This document shows positions 1 through 10,854 of a stretch of DNA of 64,000 nucleotides, in pieces. The notes beneath the pieces are model-generated. The model worked only from the letters and a program-made list of their open reading frames with translations, did not search any database and had not been told where the DNA came from. The first letter of the stretch is position 1. Every line of letters begins with the position of its first letter. This DNA comes from Dromaius novaehollandiae (taxonomy: Eukaryota; Chordata; Aves; Casuariiformes; Dromaiidae): positions 558,001-622,000 of the forward strand of contig NW_026991398.1 in the NCBI RefSeq assembly GCF_036370855.1, in the 5' to 3' direction. Both the position numbers and the translations under genes were made by a program.

Positions 1-1600
1 AAATAAAGAAAATATTCATTAGGATTGATAAATAATGTTTGAAGTTCTGAAAATGAAGATTTTTTTTCAGTTCTTGCATAGATCTATTTTTTGAATAGAT
101 TTCCAGCTATAGGGAGAACTTTACATTCAGGCCTTTATAGACACATATAGAGGCCATGGCTGCCTGAGATGCCCTGTGTAGCTGTGTTCCCATGTGGTGC
201 CGGGAAATGTGCCCCAGGAACTATGGGGACCTTTCTGGAGCATTGGCTGGTCACCAGACAACTGGGTTAGCCGGAGACATCAGCACTGAAGGGGTCTGGC
301 ATTGGGTGAGATAATTCCCATCCCTGTGGTCACCTAAAATGGAGTCACACTTCATTGACCACACAGGGAATGAAAAGGGAGAGTAGGCAGATGTTTAGGG
401 ATTCCTTTAAGGTGTCACTGTAACACAGGTGAATTGAGATTGGTGCAAATTAGGCCATCAATAAATAGAGCATTTCCTTGAAGCTGCTCAAGTTGCTTTA
501 CTCTATCAGTTGTGAGAGCTCAACACCTCATGGAGCATTTGCTGTGTGCAAAGAGTGAGGAGTGGCAAGGAAGATCCTGGGCAGGGAGTGGTTTGAGGGG
601 CACTAGACTTGTGCAAGACACAAAAACAGCTTTTTTAATAGTGTAGGCCCTATTATAAAAGAAATCTTTAGAAACTGTCAATAAAAATGAAACAAGAAAG
701 AAATTAGATAAATTGATAAATTATCTAATGCAAAAAAAATGGTTTGTCACACTTTTCAACTTTTGAAACTTCTTTCTGTTCTTATTGCCCTTTGTTGTTT
801 GGTTCTTTTTTGATACACTGGTCTTCTTTTTCTTTTCTTTTCTTTTTTTCTTTTCTTTTTTTTTTTTTTTGAAAGGGAGAGTGATTTTCAGAATTTGGGT
901 TGGATGCAGTCACAGGGTCATGGACATGTGGTGCCATTGCAGGTGCCCTGGTCTCCTCTGCCCAGCCTCCCTCTGCAGCTCCCAGGGGCTCCAGTCTCCT
1001 GTCGGTCCCCTGCGAGAGCTGCCAGGCCCAGGCAGGTGCCTCAGAGACGCTGGGGCCTCTTCAAGTGCCACTGGGTGCTTGTGGTTGGACACCAGAGCTC
1101 TGCCTGGACAGGGGAAGAAGAACTTTTCCAATGTTTAAAAAAAATATATGAGCACATTTTCGTGAGTTGAAATGACTGGCTAACTTTAATAAAATGTCAA
1201 TGGTTTTCCATGATGACGTAAAGGAAATTTTGAGGCAGGGTGTGACTCTTAGGAGAAGAACTATAGATCTGCCCCTGAAATTCTGTTACCACTGCTCTGT
1301 TTCTTATGCTGTGTACATAATCTCAGTAATTTTTTACATATTTTCACACATCTGGATTAAATGGATCATTTCTAAAGGCATCTTTGCCACAGACGATATG
1401 GGCGTATGCTCTTTCCCTTGTTTTCCTCCTCCCCTTACTCTTAGTACACTCTTACAGTCCTATTCATGGAGATTTCTCTACCCTCTCTGCTTTGAGTTCC
1501 TGCTTTGAGCTTGAGGGCATCTAAAGCTTGCCTCATCTTCCAGGAGTCTCCTTGTCTCCTTAGCTGACAGCTTAATTGTGTTTCTCTCTATCCTTTCCTG
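1..1600 (+). repeat. Long direct-repeat copy (partner about 20.9-22.7 kb), non-coding
   Basis: This AT-rich stretch has no recognisable gene. It matches the segment at about 21030-22700 in the same orientation. Shared landmarks include the phrase around 150-215 (paired with 21237-21280), the block at 290-430 (paired with 21425-21545) and the block at 900-1130 (paired with 21972-22190). The part from about 900 to 1600 also matches the reverse strand of 12190-12870. A pyrimidine-rich tract lies at 822-870. A reading frame at 1194-1508 is conserved in the other two copies but resembles no family known to me. Boundaries are approximate. Confidence 0.7.
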
Positions 1601-1614
1601 TCTACCCTGTTCCT

Positions 1615-2640
1615 AAGAACAAAAGATGCCATGTATGCATAGGCCAAAGTTGAGCACAGAGACCTGCTGGCATAGATAGCAAACAGCAATGTAATGATGA
1701 TACGAGGCACCCACTAAGAGAGCAAACCCTGCAGTACCCAAGGCCAGAGAGAAACAGAACTGGACTGTGCAGCTGTGGCAGGAGAAGTGTTTTGTGCCCA
1801 AGATGACTTTGCAGCACCTTGGGGCCTGTGATAGAAGTTACCAGATGTCCAGGAAGGACAAAGTGCCACTGAGAAGGTCCTTGGGCCCGAACAGCCTGCA
1901 ATCTAGCCACGCTGTAGCTGCGTCATTAGTATGGTCCCGGTTCACATAACTGGGGGGTGAGAAAAGCTTTAGCGAGAGGAGAACTAGATGGATTTGAGAG
2001 TGTAGGAATGTGTGTGGAGACCTTGGTGCAATGTGCCTTCCATCTTTGCAGCATGCTTGGATGTAGACACGACAGATTTTGCCTAAAGGCAGTGGTGGGA
2101 ATCCCTTGCTTGGGAAGAGGTAGGAGACTCGAGATGCCCTGGGGTATTTGTCCAGTTACCACTCCAGAGCGGCATGATTTTCCTGTAGGTCCTGAGCTGT
2201 ATCTGCTAGAAACATGGTGGTCGTGCTGGACACCCCGTGCAGGTGACATGGCCCTGCAGGCCTGTTGTCATTGCATTAAACCAAGTGTCTGCACTGAATT
2301 ACATCAGCTGCTTGCAACAGCTGCTTGCAGTAGTAGGCAGCTAGTGTCATTTCAAATGGCCAAGGGGATTCTCCACCTGACATCTGATGCCCCAGAAAGA
2401 TGTGGGTTTCAGAGCTGTTACATCAGAGCAAGGAGACATTGGTACATGTCTTGGACCACCTCTGACACTTCAAATGTCAGAAGCTGTTTGCGTATGAACA
2501 ACTGACTCCCACCCTCCATCTCCACTGATTACAATGGGAGCTTAGAAAAGAAGCAGACAGTCACACTCTGCACCCCAAAACCTGGGCAAGGGGAATCCCA
2601 CCTCCTGTGAGTCTGTGGAGTGCACAAGAGGGAACTGAAT
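1615..2640. repeat. OR cassette U1, distal 5' module
   Basis: This module recurs at about 26050-27130 (same orientation) and about 37480-38600 (inverted). U2 seems to lack it: at about 12833 that unit joins directly to sequence equivalent to about 2630. The first 260 bases carry a degraded receptor remnant on the minus strand, listed separately. The rest shows no gene. Its many short reading frames are broken differently in each copy, which argues against coding. Confidence 0.65.
1620..1877 (-). pseudogene. Degenerate olfactory receptor fragment (TM2-TM4 region, not OR14)
   Basis: Two minus-strand frames together resemble the middle of a class-A olfactory receptor. In the frame 1877 to about 1740, TGPKVLQSHLGHKT matches the TVPKML...KT segment before TM3. 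After a frameshift, LALGTAGFALLVG followed by SYHHYIAVCYLCQQ lines up with the TM3 / MAYDRYVAIC block. The wording (LALGTA...LL) is closer to other OR families than to the OR14 genes here, which have FISAEYFLLT. The frameshift and the lost DRY show it is dead. The same remnant appears in U3 and U4, so it predates the cassette duplications. A profile search would settle the family. Confidence 0.5.
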
Positions 2641-2889
2641 CCTACTGCATCCCAGGAGCTTCCGAATCAGTATTTAATGCCTAGCTTGACTCCTCTAAAC
2701 CAATAGCTAAAGCATGGATAAATGAACTCCCCTCTTGTCCCTGCCTAGGTGTCCTGTCTTCTTATGAGATGGGAACAGGCCCTTCCAGAGTGGGACTTTT
2801 CCACCTCTCCCAGATAACCATCCTCTGGTGAGACAAACTGAAATGATGAACTTAGTCTCTCTCCACTGTTTAGTGAGGGACCATTGGTG

Positions 2890-3235
2890 ATTATTTTGGT
2901 CAACTTCAATGGACATTTTCCAGGGGTGACCACACGGTCTTTCAGGAGATGTCAGCCCTGGAGCCCTGAGAAATTCTTGAAGGTGCACAGGGCACACAGA
3001 AAGTCATGTCTTTGCTGGGCCTGGCTCCTGGGACTGCAGGAGCCATGACAACCTGGCAGGCACTGCAGAGAGACAGCTCTGTCCAGGAGCAGCTCCTCTT
3101 AAAGGAGCAGCAAGACTCAAGGAACTGCCTGCAGGGGCCAGGATAAGATGAGCGACTCAGAAGCTAAAGACGGTCAGGAATGGGAGGATGGCTGAGAGCT
3201 CACTGTGAGGAGAAATCTTCACCGCCCTTGACACA
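2890..3235 (+). promoter_or_regulatory. Candidate OR1 promoter and untranslated exon 1
   Basis: A block conserved in all four cassettes starts with an AT-rich GATTATTTT element (2890-2897) and a TTTTCCAGGGG element (about 2917-2926). It continues for about 300 bases and ends at an ACACA/GTAAGT donor (GT at 3236-3237). Avian and mammalian OR genes commonly have untranslated 5' exons spliced to a single coding exon, with homeodomain and Olf/EBF sites near the start. Here the EBF-like core is imperfect; U3 and U4 have a better one. No transcript evidence is available, so this is inferred from conservation plus the splice signal. Confidence 0.4.
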
Positions 3236-3237
3236 GT

Positions 3238-5130
3238 AAGTCTCTGGCTGCAGGACAACGCTGCTGTGGTTCCTGGAGTTTTCATCTGAAGCTGGCACCT
3301 TGCACGGCTGATAGGGTCTGTCAGGGTGGCTCTGCCAGCTTCTCCTGTGTGGAGCAGGTGGTGCTTGAGAGCAGAGATTGCCAGCCACACCGTCAGATTG
3401 ACAGGGCATCACAGCTACCTTCTTCAGCGGGGTGGTGAAGGGCTGTGAAGCCAGGGAGTGCACCCAGGTCTGCCCAATGCTGCATTTCTGAGCAGTGTCC
3501 CTGCGCCCCAGGGTGCTGTGTGCCCAGGGCAGTGACTCTGCTGCCTGTGAGGGTCAGCACTCAGCCTGCGCCAGCACCCTGTGGTGCTGCAGGGGGAAGC
3601 TGTGGGTGGAAGGAGTGACCCCCATCAGGGCAGGTTCATACTTCTGTTGAGAGGGTGCTGCATGGCTCAGGGCTGCTCTCAGCTCCAGCTCACCCCCAGC
3701 ACATTTTCTGAAGGGGACTTTTCCAGAGGAAAGTATACGCTGATCATACCTGCAAAGGGCAGAGCTTTCCTGCCTGAGTCTGTGCTTAATCTCCCCATCT
3801 TTTGATACGGCTGGAACTGAAACAGAGTTGTTCAGTTTAGACAAGAAACTGTGACTCCTCAGCTGTTACACTGAGAGATCAAAAGGCCTGCAAGGAACCT
3901 CAGCACATCCCCCCAGCCACCCCTCTGCCTACAAGCAGCACCACCATAATCTTTATTAGCCGCCTCAGGGTTGGTCTGAGCTGCTCCTTAGCACCTGCAA
4001 ACCTGAAGGTTTCTGCCCCTTGGACAGTGCCAGGCAGCAGCGGGATGATGCATGAAAGAGAAGAAACTTCTCACAGGAAAGGCTGTGGGAGGGTGGATGT
4101 GGGCAATTCCCTGACAGCTTCTGCAATGCAGATGCCTTCCCCTAAGCCAGCCCCTGTGTCTCCTCTGCCACCTACCAGAGCCTCTGCCCTCAAGGCCACA
4201 GCATCCGGGGCAGGAGACACCTCCTTTGCAGTGCAGGCTCCAGGAGAGCAGATGTGTGTCTCTCCTGTATGTGCCCATTTTACCACTGTCTGACAGAGGG
4301 GCTGAGAGCAAAACTTCCTCTGCAGGGGGATGTGCACAGTTGAGAAAGATGCAGGCTTTCCTGCATGCCCTTGATCTGGAGGTGTTTGCATGGGAGTGAG
4401 GGGTCCAAGACCCCTTCTAGCCTGTGGGTCTTTGGGCGATGCAGTCTGTAGGGCTGGGGAATGTGCCAAGTCTCTCTGAGGAGACATCCTCTTTTGGGCG
4501 ATGCACTAACCCAAACACTTTTGCCCCTCAGGATTCTCCAGTAATGGAAAAGGCCAAGGATTTCTATCCCTTCAATAGATGTGCCCCGTGTGTGGTGAGT
4601 AAGCCCCGCTGCTACAGCCCTTCTTCTGCAGAATGGGTTGTGAAGAGGTTGCAGACCCCTTCCATACTATGAGTAGGCTTATTTGGAGAGAGGATGTGGA
4701 CACAGAGCTTGCCTGTACCCCCTGCCCCGCAACCCCTATTGTGGCTGCAGGTGTGGTGCAGGTGGTAAACTGATGTGAGGATAGGATCTATCTTAGTGGA
4801 GTGGAGGCCTCTGTGATGGGTCCTGTAACCCCTGCCTTCATGTGCCTATTTTCCTCCCTTGCACTGAGTGGGAGCTGGTGGTGAATGACTTGGACACAGA
4901 CACCTCTGTTCAGAAGGGTGAGATAGGAGAGAGAAATTCCTCCCAGGGTTCTTCTCTTCCATAGGCTGATGGGATGGATGCTAATGTCATCTCTTCCTCA
5001 GGACATGGAGAGTATTCCCATGGGGTCACTGTATGAAATCCCCCTCACTCAGCTCAGGGCATCCGTCCCCAGAAACTAACCCCCCACCCCACCCCCAAAT
5101 ACATGCTGCTGTTTGCTATCTCCACGCACC
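3238..5130 (+). repeat. OR cassette U1, intron-like region before OR1
   Basis: This segment has no gene. It aligns by eye with U2 (about 13465-14960) and parts of U3 (about 27800-28900), for example around 3480-3560, 3590-3720 and 4080-4320. It would be the first part of the OR1 intron if the candidate exon 1 is real. Short reading frames here are not conserved between copies. Confidence 0.55.
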
Positions 5131-5830
5131 CAGTGTCGCAGAACAGATGGTGAGAGCTACGGAACTGAAGTTACAGATGAGTTTCAGATATGAAAAGTCA
5201 GTTTTGTTCTGGAGTCATGCTTGTGGTTGGGCTGGGTACCAGGGCTACACTTGTGTGCACACGCCGAGCACTTTGGTCATTAGCTCCTTGCCTGGCCCGA
5301 GAATTTCCTGGCCAGTCATCTGCACAGATGAGAGAATAGGTTGTCATGAGACAATGGACCACCTTGAAACTAGGTGACTGACTGGACCTAGGCAGTTAAA
5401 TATTTGACTGATAGTTATGGCAGCCCTGCAGGTGGGAATTGCTGAAGGTTCTAGAAATTTCCTGGTGGCAAATCCTGCTGTGTCTAGTCCAATTTGTATC
5501 CCAAAATGTGTTGATAAACATCCTGGGTGGAGTGTCCCGAAGTGTCCTTGCTGCAGAAGTGATCAGCTTGTGCACAGCTAAGACATTTGTAAATAGTCAA
5601 ATACAAAGTGTTCCTGCAGTAATTGTCACAAACTATGCGGTTAAGGTGTATCAATAGCAATGAATTATGCCTGTGCTGGGTGGGCACGTGGGTCTCCAGC
5701 CAACGGGATTACAACTGAGCCAAACAGAGGTTCAGGAGTCTCACCTAATCCCACTGACAGCACTGCAAGGACACTGTCACTGCACAATGACTGACCATCC
5801 TGTTTTGATTCTGAGTGTGTGTGTAACAAG
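5130..5830. other. U1-specific insertion of about 650-700 bases, unidentified
   Basis: U2 passes almost directly from the CTCAGCTCAGGGCA block (14899-14912) to the GCAGGGCTGACTCC block (14982-14995). In U1 the matching blocks are at 5050-5063 and 5830-5843, with about 700 unrelated bases between. It could be a decayed mobile element, but I saw no clear LTR ends, poly(A) tail or target duplication. No gene is visible. Confidence 0.4.
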
Positions 5831-6060
5831 CAGGGCTGACTCCTCTGGAGCCCATGGACAGAGGACCCTGTTCCCCATGGCAGACTCAGAAAGCACAGAT
5901 CAAAGCACAAGTAGAGGAGGTGAAGGAAGGTCCTCCTGGTAAGGAGAATGGAAATGTGGGGAGTTGCTTAGAGAAATGCTGTGGGTTTTGTTCAAAGTCA
6001 GTCCTAACTTTTCAATGTCTTTTCCTCCATGGACATTCCCCCAAAGCCCAGAGGCAGCAA

Positions 6061-6996
6061 ATGTCCAACAGCAGCTCCCTGCATGAGTTCCTCCTCCTGG
6101 CATTTGCGAACACGCGGGAGCTGCAGCTTTTGGACTTCTCGCTCTTCCTGGGCATCTACCTGGCTGCCCTCCTGGGCAACGGCCTCATCATCACAACCGT
6201 AACCTGCGACCACCACCTGCACACCCCCATGTACTTCTTCCTCCTCAATCTCTCCTTCCTCGACCTTGGCTTCATCTCCACCACTGTCCCCAAATCCATG
6301 GCCAATTCCCTGTGGGACACCAGGACCATTTCCTACTCAGGATGTGTTGCCCAGGTCTTTTGGTTTTTCTTCTTACTTTCAGCAGAATATTTCCTTCTTA
6401 CCATCATGGCCTATGACCGTTTTATCGCCATCTGCAGACCCCTGCAATATGGGACCCTCATGGGCAGCAGAGCTTGTGCCAAAATGGCAGCAGCTGCCTG
6501 GGGCAGTGGTTTTCTCCATGCTCTCCTGCACACTGCTAACACCTTTTCAATACCACTCTGCCAAGGCAATGCCCTGGGCCAGTTCTTCTGTGAAATCCCC
6601 CAGATACTCAAACTCTCCTGCTCAGAATTCTACCTCAGGGAAGTGGGGCTTCTTGTGGCTAGTGCCTGTTTAGGCTTTGGGTGTTTCATTTTCATTGTGC
6701 TGTCCTACGTGCAGATTTTCATAGTCGTGCTGAGGATCCCCTCTGAGCAGGGCCGGCACAAAGCATTTTCCATGTGCCTCCCGCACCTGGCCGTGGTCTC
6801 CCTGTTCGTCAGCACTGACATCTTTGCCCACCTGAAGCCCCCCTCCCTCTCCTCCCCATCTCTGGACCTGGTGGTGTCTGTTCTGTACTCAGTGGTGCCT
6901 CCAGCAGTGAACCCCCTCATCTACAGCATGAGGAACAAGGAGCTCAAGGAGGCAGTGAGGAAACTGATTCAATGGGTATTAGTTCAGCAGCAATAG
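6061..6996 (+). CDS. Olfactory receptor OR1, OR14-like (gamma-c)
   Basis: This is a seven-helix odorant receptor of the olfactory neuron membrane, expected to couple to G-olf. The single coding exon gives 311 residues. The start is ATG 6061 because MSNSSS, with its N-glycosylation site at Asn3, is shared by all four copies; the frame stays open upstream to 5854 but that part is not conserved. Visible landmarks are GNGLI (TM1), HTPMYFFLLNLSFLDLG (TM2), MAYDRFIAICRPL (end of TM3), the extracellular-loop-2 cysteines, KAFSMCLPHL (TM6) and PAVNPLIYSMRNKEL (TM7). Sequence style is avian OR14. The acceptor AG kept by the other copies at this spot is GG here (about 6030), so splicing may use another AG such as 6050-6051. 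The open frame suggests function. Confidence 0.93.
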   Translation: MSNSSSLHEFLLLAFANTRELQLLDFSLFLGIYLAALLGNGLIITTVTCDHHLHTPMYFFLLNLSFLDLGFISTTVPKSMANSLWDTRTISYSGCVAQVFWFFFLLSAEYFLLTIMAYDRFIAICRPLQYGTLMGSRACAKMAAAAWGSGFLHALLHTANTFSIPLCQGNALGQFFCEIPQILKLSCSEFYLREVGLLVASACLGFGCFIFIVLSYVQIFIVVLRIPSEQGRHKAFSMCLPHLAVVSLFVSTDIFAHLKPPSLSSPSLDLVVSVLYSVVPPAVNPLIYSMRNKELKEAVRKLIQWVLVQQQ

Positions 6997-7189
6997 GCTG
7001 CTCATCTTTGTAAGTGACTTGAACTTATCTCAGACAGTTTTTGTGCCTTGGGCATTGTATCTGTGATAATCATGTTTGTACAGAAGTATTTGAATTCATC
7101 CCACTTCTCCAGAGGCACAAACCCTGTCTGTCTGCCTGAGAGGCCTTCTGTAAATGTGTCTGTCACTGTGTCAGAGCTGGCCTGGTTCT

Positions 7190-7195
7190 AATAAA
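7190..7195 (+). terminator. Poly(A) signal of OR1
   Basis: AATAAA lies 194 bases past the OR1 stop. It sits in sequence homologous to the AATAAA of U3 (31851) and U4 (34914-34919, minus strand), followed in each copy by a related stretch. Confidence 0.6.
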
Positions 7196-7199
7196 AGGG

Positions 7200-8660
7200 G
7201 ATTTCCTCAGTGCTGTGCTTGAAAGTTGGTTTCTTCTTCCAAAGCTGGAGCCAAGAATTCACTCAGGGACTTTCCCCCTGGAAGGCACTGTTGCTTTTCC
7301 AGGGCTCTCTATGGACTCAAGGCGATGAGCTCATGGGGTGCTGTGTTAGGGAATGAGGGCTGCATTCAGCTCTCACTTGTGGGTGCCCAGTGCTCCTGGA
7401 GGTGCTGAGTGGTCAGGCGGTATCTGCCTTGGACTGTCTGCCCTATGACAGGGCTGGTGACAGATGCCAACAGTGGGGACCCTGCAGGCAGAGGGAAGGG
7501 AGCCTGGAGAGTGGTTCGTGTCACTTTCAATGGGCTGGATCTCGGAACACACCTGAACACAACCTGAGCCATTTGAAATGTCCTGTGATTGCTCAGAGCA
7601 TCATCCACAGTCACAGACCCCTTGGTAGGGGCTTGTCAGGTGCAATGATGCCCGTCCAGCTGGGTCTGCTTCTCACCTCAACCACCACGGCCAGTGCACA
7701 GTCACCCCGTGGCCCTGGGGCACCACAGCCCGCTCGCTCTGCAGAGCAGCACCGCCAGCTCGGGGCCCTGCGGGGAGCACAGGGGAGGCTCCAGGAGTGG
7801 CCAGGCAGGCCAGCACTGATGCCCTCCCTGGGGTGAGGACACACACCGGTGGGTTTGTGGGGCAGAGCCAGGTCTCGTGCAGGGGAATCAAGACATGCCG
7901 GGTGCAGGAGAGTGGAGGCCATTGCACACCCGAGCTTTATGGGCGAGTTTTGCTGTGCGGCCAGCTCATTCCTGCTGGGCTCAGTGCCTGTATGGAGGGG
8001 AAGAGCCAGGCGTAGCCAGCCTCTCTCCTGGCCCAGACCCTAGCAGGCCCTGGGGACGGCTGTGTGCTAACCCCTGCGTGGGACATGGCCAGGGCTGGGC
8101 AAGGTGCAGAAACTGTGGGGGCTGCCAAAGCAGGAGGGCTGTGGGGGGACGGGGCACCGAAGGCTGTCGCAGGGACTGTGCCAGGGGGATGTTGGCCTGG
8201 CCCATGAGCTCTTGTTCTTGCTCCAGCTGTGCTGGAGCCAAGGCCAAGGACGAAGAGGTCCCTCAGGCAAAGCTGTGCTCCTTGGGGAGCCGCCCTGAGC
8301 ACCACAACAGGCAGAGCACACTCCTTGTGTGTCCCCATCCTGCTGGGAGGGTGGCATGGGCACCAGGGAAATGGCCTGTTTCTGCCTGGGCTCAGTGCAG
8401 GAGTTTAGCCTGTGAAGTGAATGCGATAGCCACTGCTGCTGAAACACCAGCCACGACCCCTCGCTGCAGCCCCCACTGGCCCCTGCCCCTGCTGACCTGC
8501 CCCTGCCAACCTGCCACCACCCCCATGCTGCCTCGTCCTCTGTCCCTCTTCTCCACACTGCAGGGACCAGTGATGCAGCAGGAGCTGGCACAGACCCACA
8601 GCTGCTGCCCGGCCCATGGCCCTCCCCTCCTGCCTGCCAAACATTACATCCATCTTCAAG
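7200..8660 (+). repeat. OR cassette U1, GC-rich 3' flank
   Basis: This flank recurs after every receptor: about 16680-18050 (U2), 31860-33110 (U3) and the reverse strand of 33690-34905 (U4). Clear shared stretches are 7650-7770 with 32518-32635, and 7995-8200 with 17175-17370. It is GC-rich, which creates many long but unconserved frames on both strands (one spans 7877-8689). I see no gene. Confidence 0.6.
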
Positions 8661-9710
8661 AAGGACGGGAAAGAGGATCTGGGGAGTGATGGTCTGGTCA
8701 GCGTCACCTCTGTCCCTGGGAAGCAAATCTTCCTGCAGCTAGTTCCAGCCACATGAAGGGGTCGGGAACAGCCAGCATGAAGTCATCAAGGGCAAATTGT
8801 GCCTGACCAACCTGACTGCCTTCTGTGATGGGATGACTGGCTGTGTGGACAAGGGGAGTGCAGTGCATGCACTCCTTGAATTCAGGAAGGCCTTTGACAC
8901 GGTCTTCCACAACATCTTTGTAGCCAAACTGGGGAGAGGTGGGATGGAGGAGTAAGCAATGGAGGGTGTGGGAAATGAGCTGGAGGCCACCTGGCTCAAA
9001 GGGTGGAGAACAGTGGTACAAAGCTGAGGGGTCTTGAAAGACTTGGGGATTTGGCTGACAGAAACTTCATGACATTGTACAAGGGGAAATGGCAGGTCCT
9101 GTATCAGGGGGCAGAACAGCCTGTGCATCAGGACAGGCTGGAACTTGACCGGTAGAGGAGTGACCCTGAGGAGAAGGACCTGGATGGTGCAAGGGATGCC
9201 ACATGAGCCAGTGCTGCGTGCTCACCATAAATCAGGCCAGCTGCATACGGGGCGGCATTGGGAAGTGAGCGGCCACCCAGACAAGGTGAATTATTATCCC
9301 CCTCGTCTCAGCACTGGTGTGGCCACATCTATAACAGGGTGTCCCAGTGTGGGCTGCCCTGTGCTGGAGGAATGGGGAGGAACCGGAGAGGGTCCAGAGG
9401 AGGTCTGCCAAGATGAGGTTAGAGGTCTAAAGGACAAGGCCTTTATGGAGAGGCTGAAGGACCTGGGTTGCTTTAGCCTGGTGAAGGGGAGGCTGAGGGC
9501 AGCAGAGTAGGAGCCTGTGACTGCTTGAAGGGTGGTTTCAGAGATGATGGAGCTTTTCTTGGTAGTGGGAAACAGCATGAGAAGGGGAAACAGCCACAAA
9601 CTGCAGCTTGTGGGGTTCAGCTGTGACATTAGGTAATGTCACTTGAAGGGCAGTGCTGTGGTGCCACAGGTCACCCAGAGGGAGCCTGTGATCAGCCCCT
9701 GGCTTTGTGT
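8660..9710 (+). mobile_element. CR1 LINE fragment, internally deleted
   Basis: The plus strand shows CR1 reverse-transcriptase wording: a C-terminal part of the RT (FRKAFDTVFHN...VAKL at about 8880-8930), a later ORF2 part, and the 3' UTR region around 9410-9550. Frames are broken throughout and a large internal piece is missing. It lies just 5' of the solo LTR at 9718. Confidence 0.7.
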
Positions 9711-9717
9711 TTCAAGG

Positions 9718-10849
9718 TGTGGTGGACAGGACTTTTGCCTTAAACATTTCTTGGTACATAAGGTGCAAGCAAAGCATAACCCCAAACAAGCCATCTGTTC
9801 CTGGCAGAAACGGGACTGAGCTGCTGCGACCCCTGAAATGGTCTCCCTGCGACCATTCGGGACACACCGAGCCTGCGCTGAACCAGACCACGATCGGACA
9901 GAGACTTTGGGACCTGGACTGCAAATTACTGCTGCTTAGCACAACTTTTATAAAACTTGCTTAGCATGAGTAGCTAAATTTGCTGAAGCCTTAGGCCGTA
10001 CTCCCTAGTTCAGTGAGAAAGGGCCCCAGAGCTGGTGCAGACTGGAAAGATAAGGGAGTTACAAGCAGTTTGCATTCCTATGCTTCACACTCCGGGAGGG
10101 AGGATATCAAGGCTTTGAAGTGAGGCCTGCTTGGGTGCCAGGACCCTGGGAAACAAAGCCTCCCCTCACTGCTGAAACAGTGTTAATTAGGGGGGGTCTG
10201 GATTATATCCTCTTCGTCAGGACCTTGGAAGATAACACCTACTGTCACTGCTGGGGCAGTGCTAATTGCTGGAACAACACCTGTTGGTCAGGGCCCTGAG
10301 AAAGAAGGGGAGAACCCAAGGAATCAAAACATATTTGTCAGCAGAAACCGTAACAGTAAAGATAAGGGAGAAAAGTAGCCTGCCTAGGAACAATGATGAG
10401 ACCCAATAAAGGAGCAGGAGACCCCAGACCCAAAAATTACTATTGGTCTGAACTACCGCGTGAGGGGAGGGAAACTTAATTTGAAAAGCTATAATTGCCC
10501 AGGGATTTCTTTGTTTGGGGACTCGCTCTCTCTCTCTCTCTCTCGTCGGAGGCACCCAGCTTGAGCTGCAATTCGAACGGAGTCAGCAGAACATCACTGG
10601 CCCCGGAGTGGTGGTAGCTAGCTTCTTCTCTCCTTTTCTAACTTTTCTCTATCCTTTTCCCCTTACCCTTGTTCTGTTCCCATCTTCCCTTCACCTCCCC
10701 TTCACCTTCTCCCCCCACCTTTTCTCCCCACTCCGTGGAAAATAAAGTTAAAAGGTTGTATGATATTTGACCGGTTTTAGCGTCTTAATCTCGTCCTTGG
10801 GATCGTAACGAAACCCCCCCCCCCCCCCCCCCGATTTTGGATCGGGACA
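9718..10849 (+). mobile_element. Solo LTR of an endogenous retrovirus, 1,132 bp, 5-bp target duplication
   Basis: The element begins TGTGGTGGACAGG and ends GATCGGGACA, so it has TG...CA ends. CAAGG flanks it on both sides (9713-9717 and 10850-10854), a perfect 5-bp target duplication. An AATAAA polyadenylation signal is at 10741-10746, about 100 bases before the end. A (TC)n run at 10527-10544 and a run of 19 C at 10814-10832 are inside it. There is no internal retroviral coding sequence, so it is a solo LTR left by recombination. A 5-bp duplication is usual for ERVL-type and some other avian ERVs; the family cannot be fixed by eye. Confidence 0.85.
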
Positions 10850-10854
10850 CAAGG

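Noticed and set aside
5854-6060. N-terminal extension of OR1 from an upstream ATG
   Set aside because: The extra 69 residues are not conserved with the other receptors; MSNSSS at 6061 is the shared start and fits OR length.
7877-8689. Plus-strand frame of 270 codons after OR1
   Set aside because: Same GC-rich 3' flank, with several overlapping frames on both strands; not conserved in the sister flanks and no recognisable domain.
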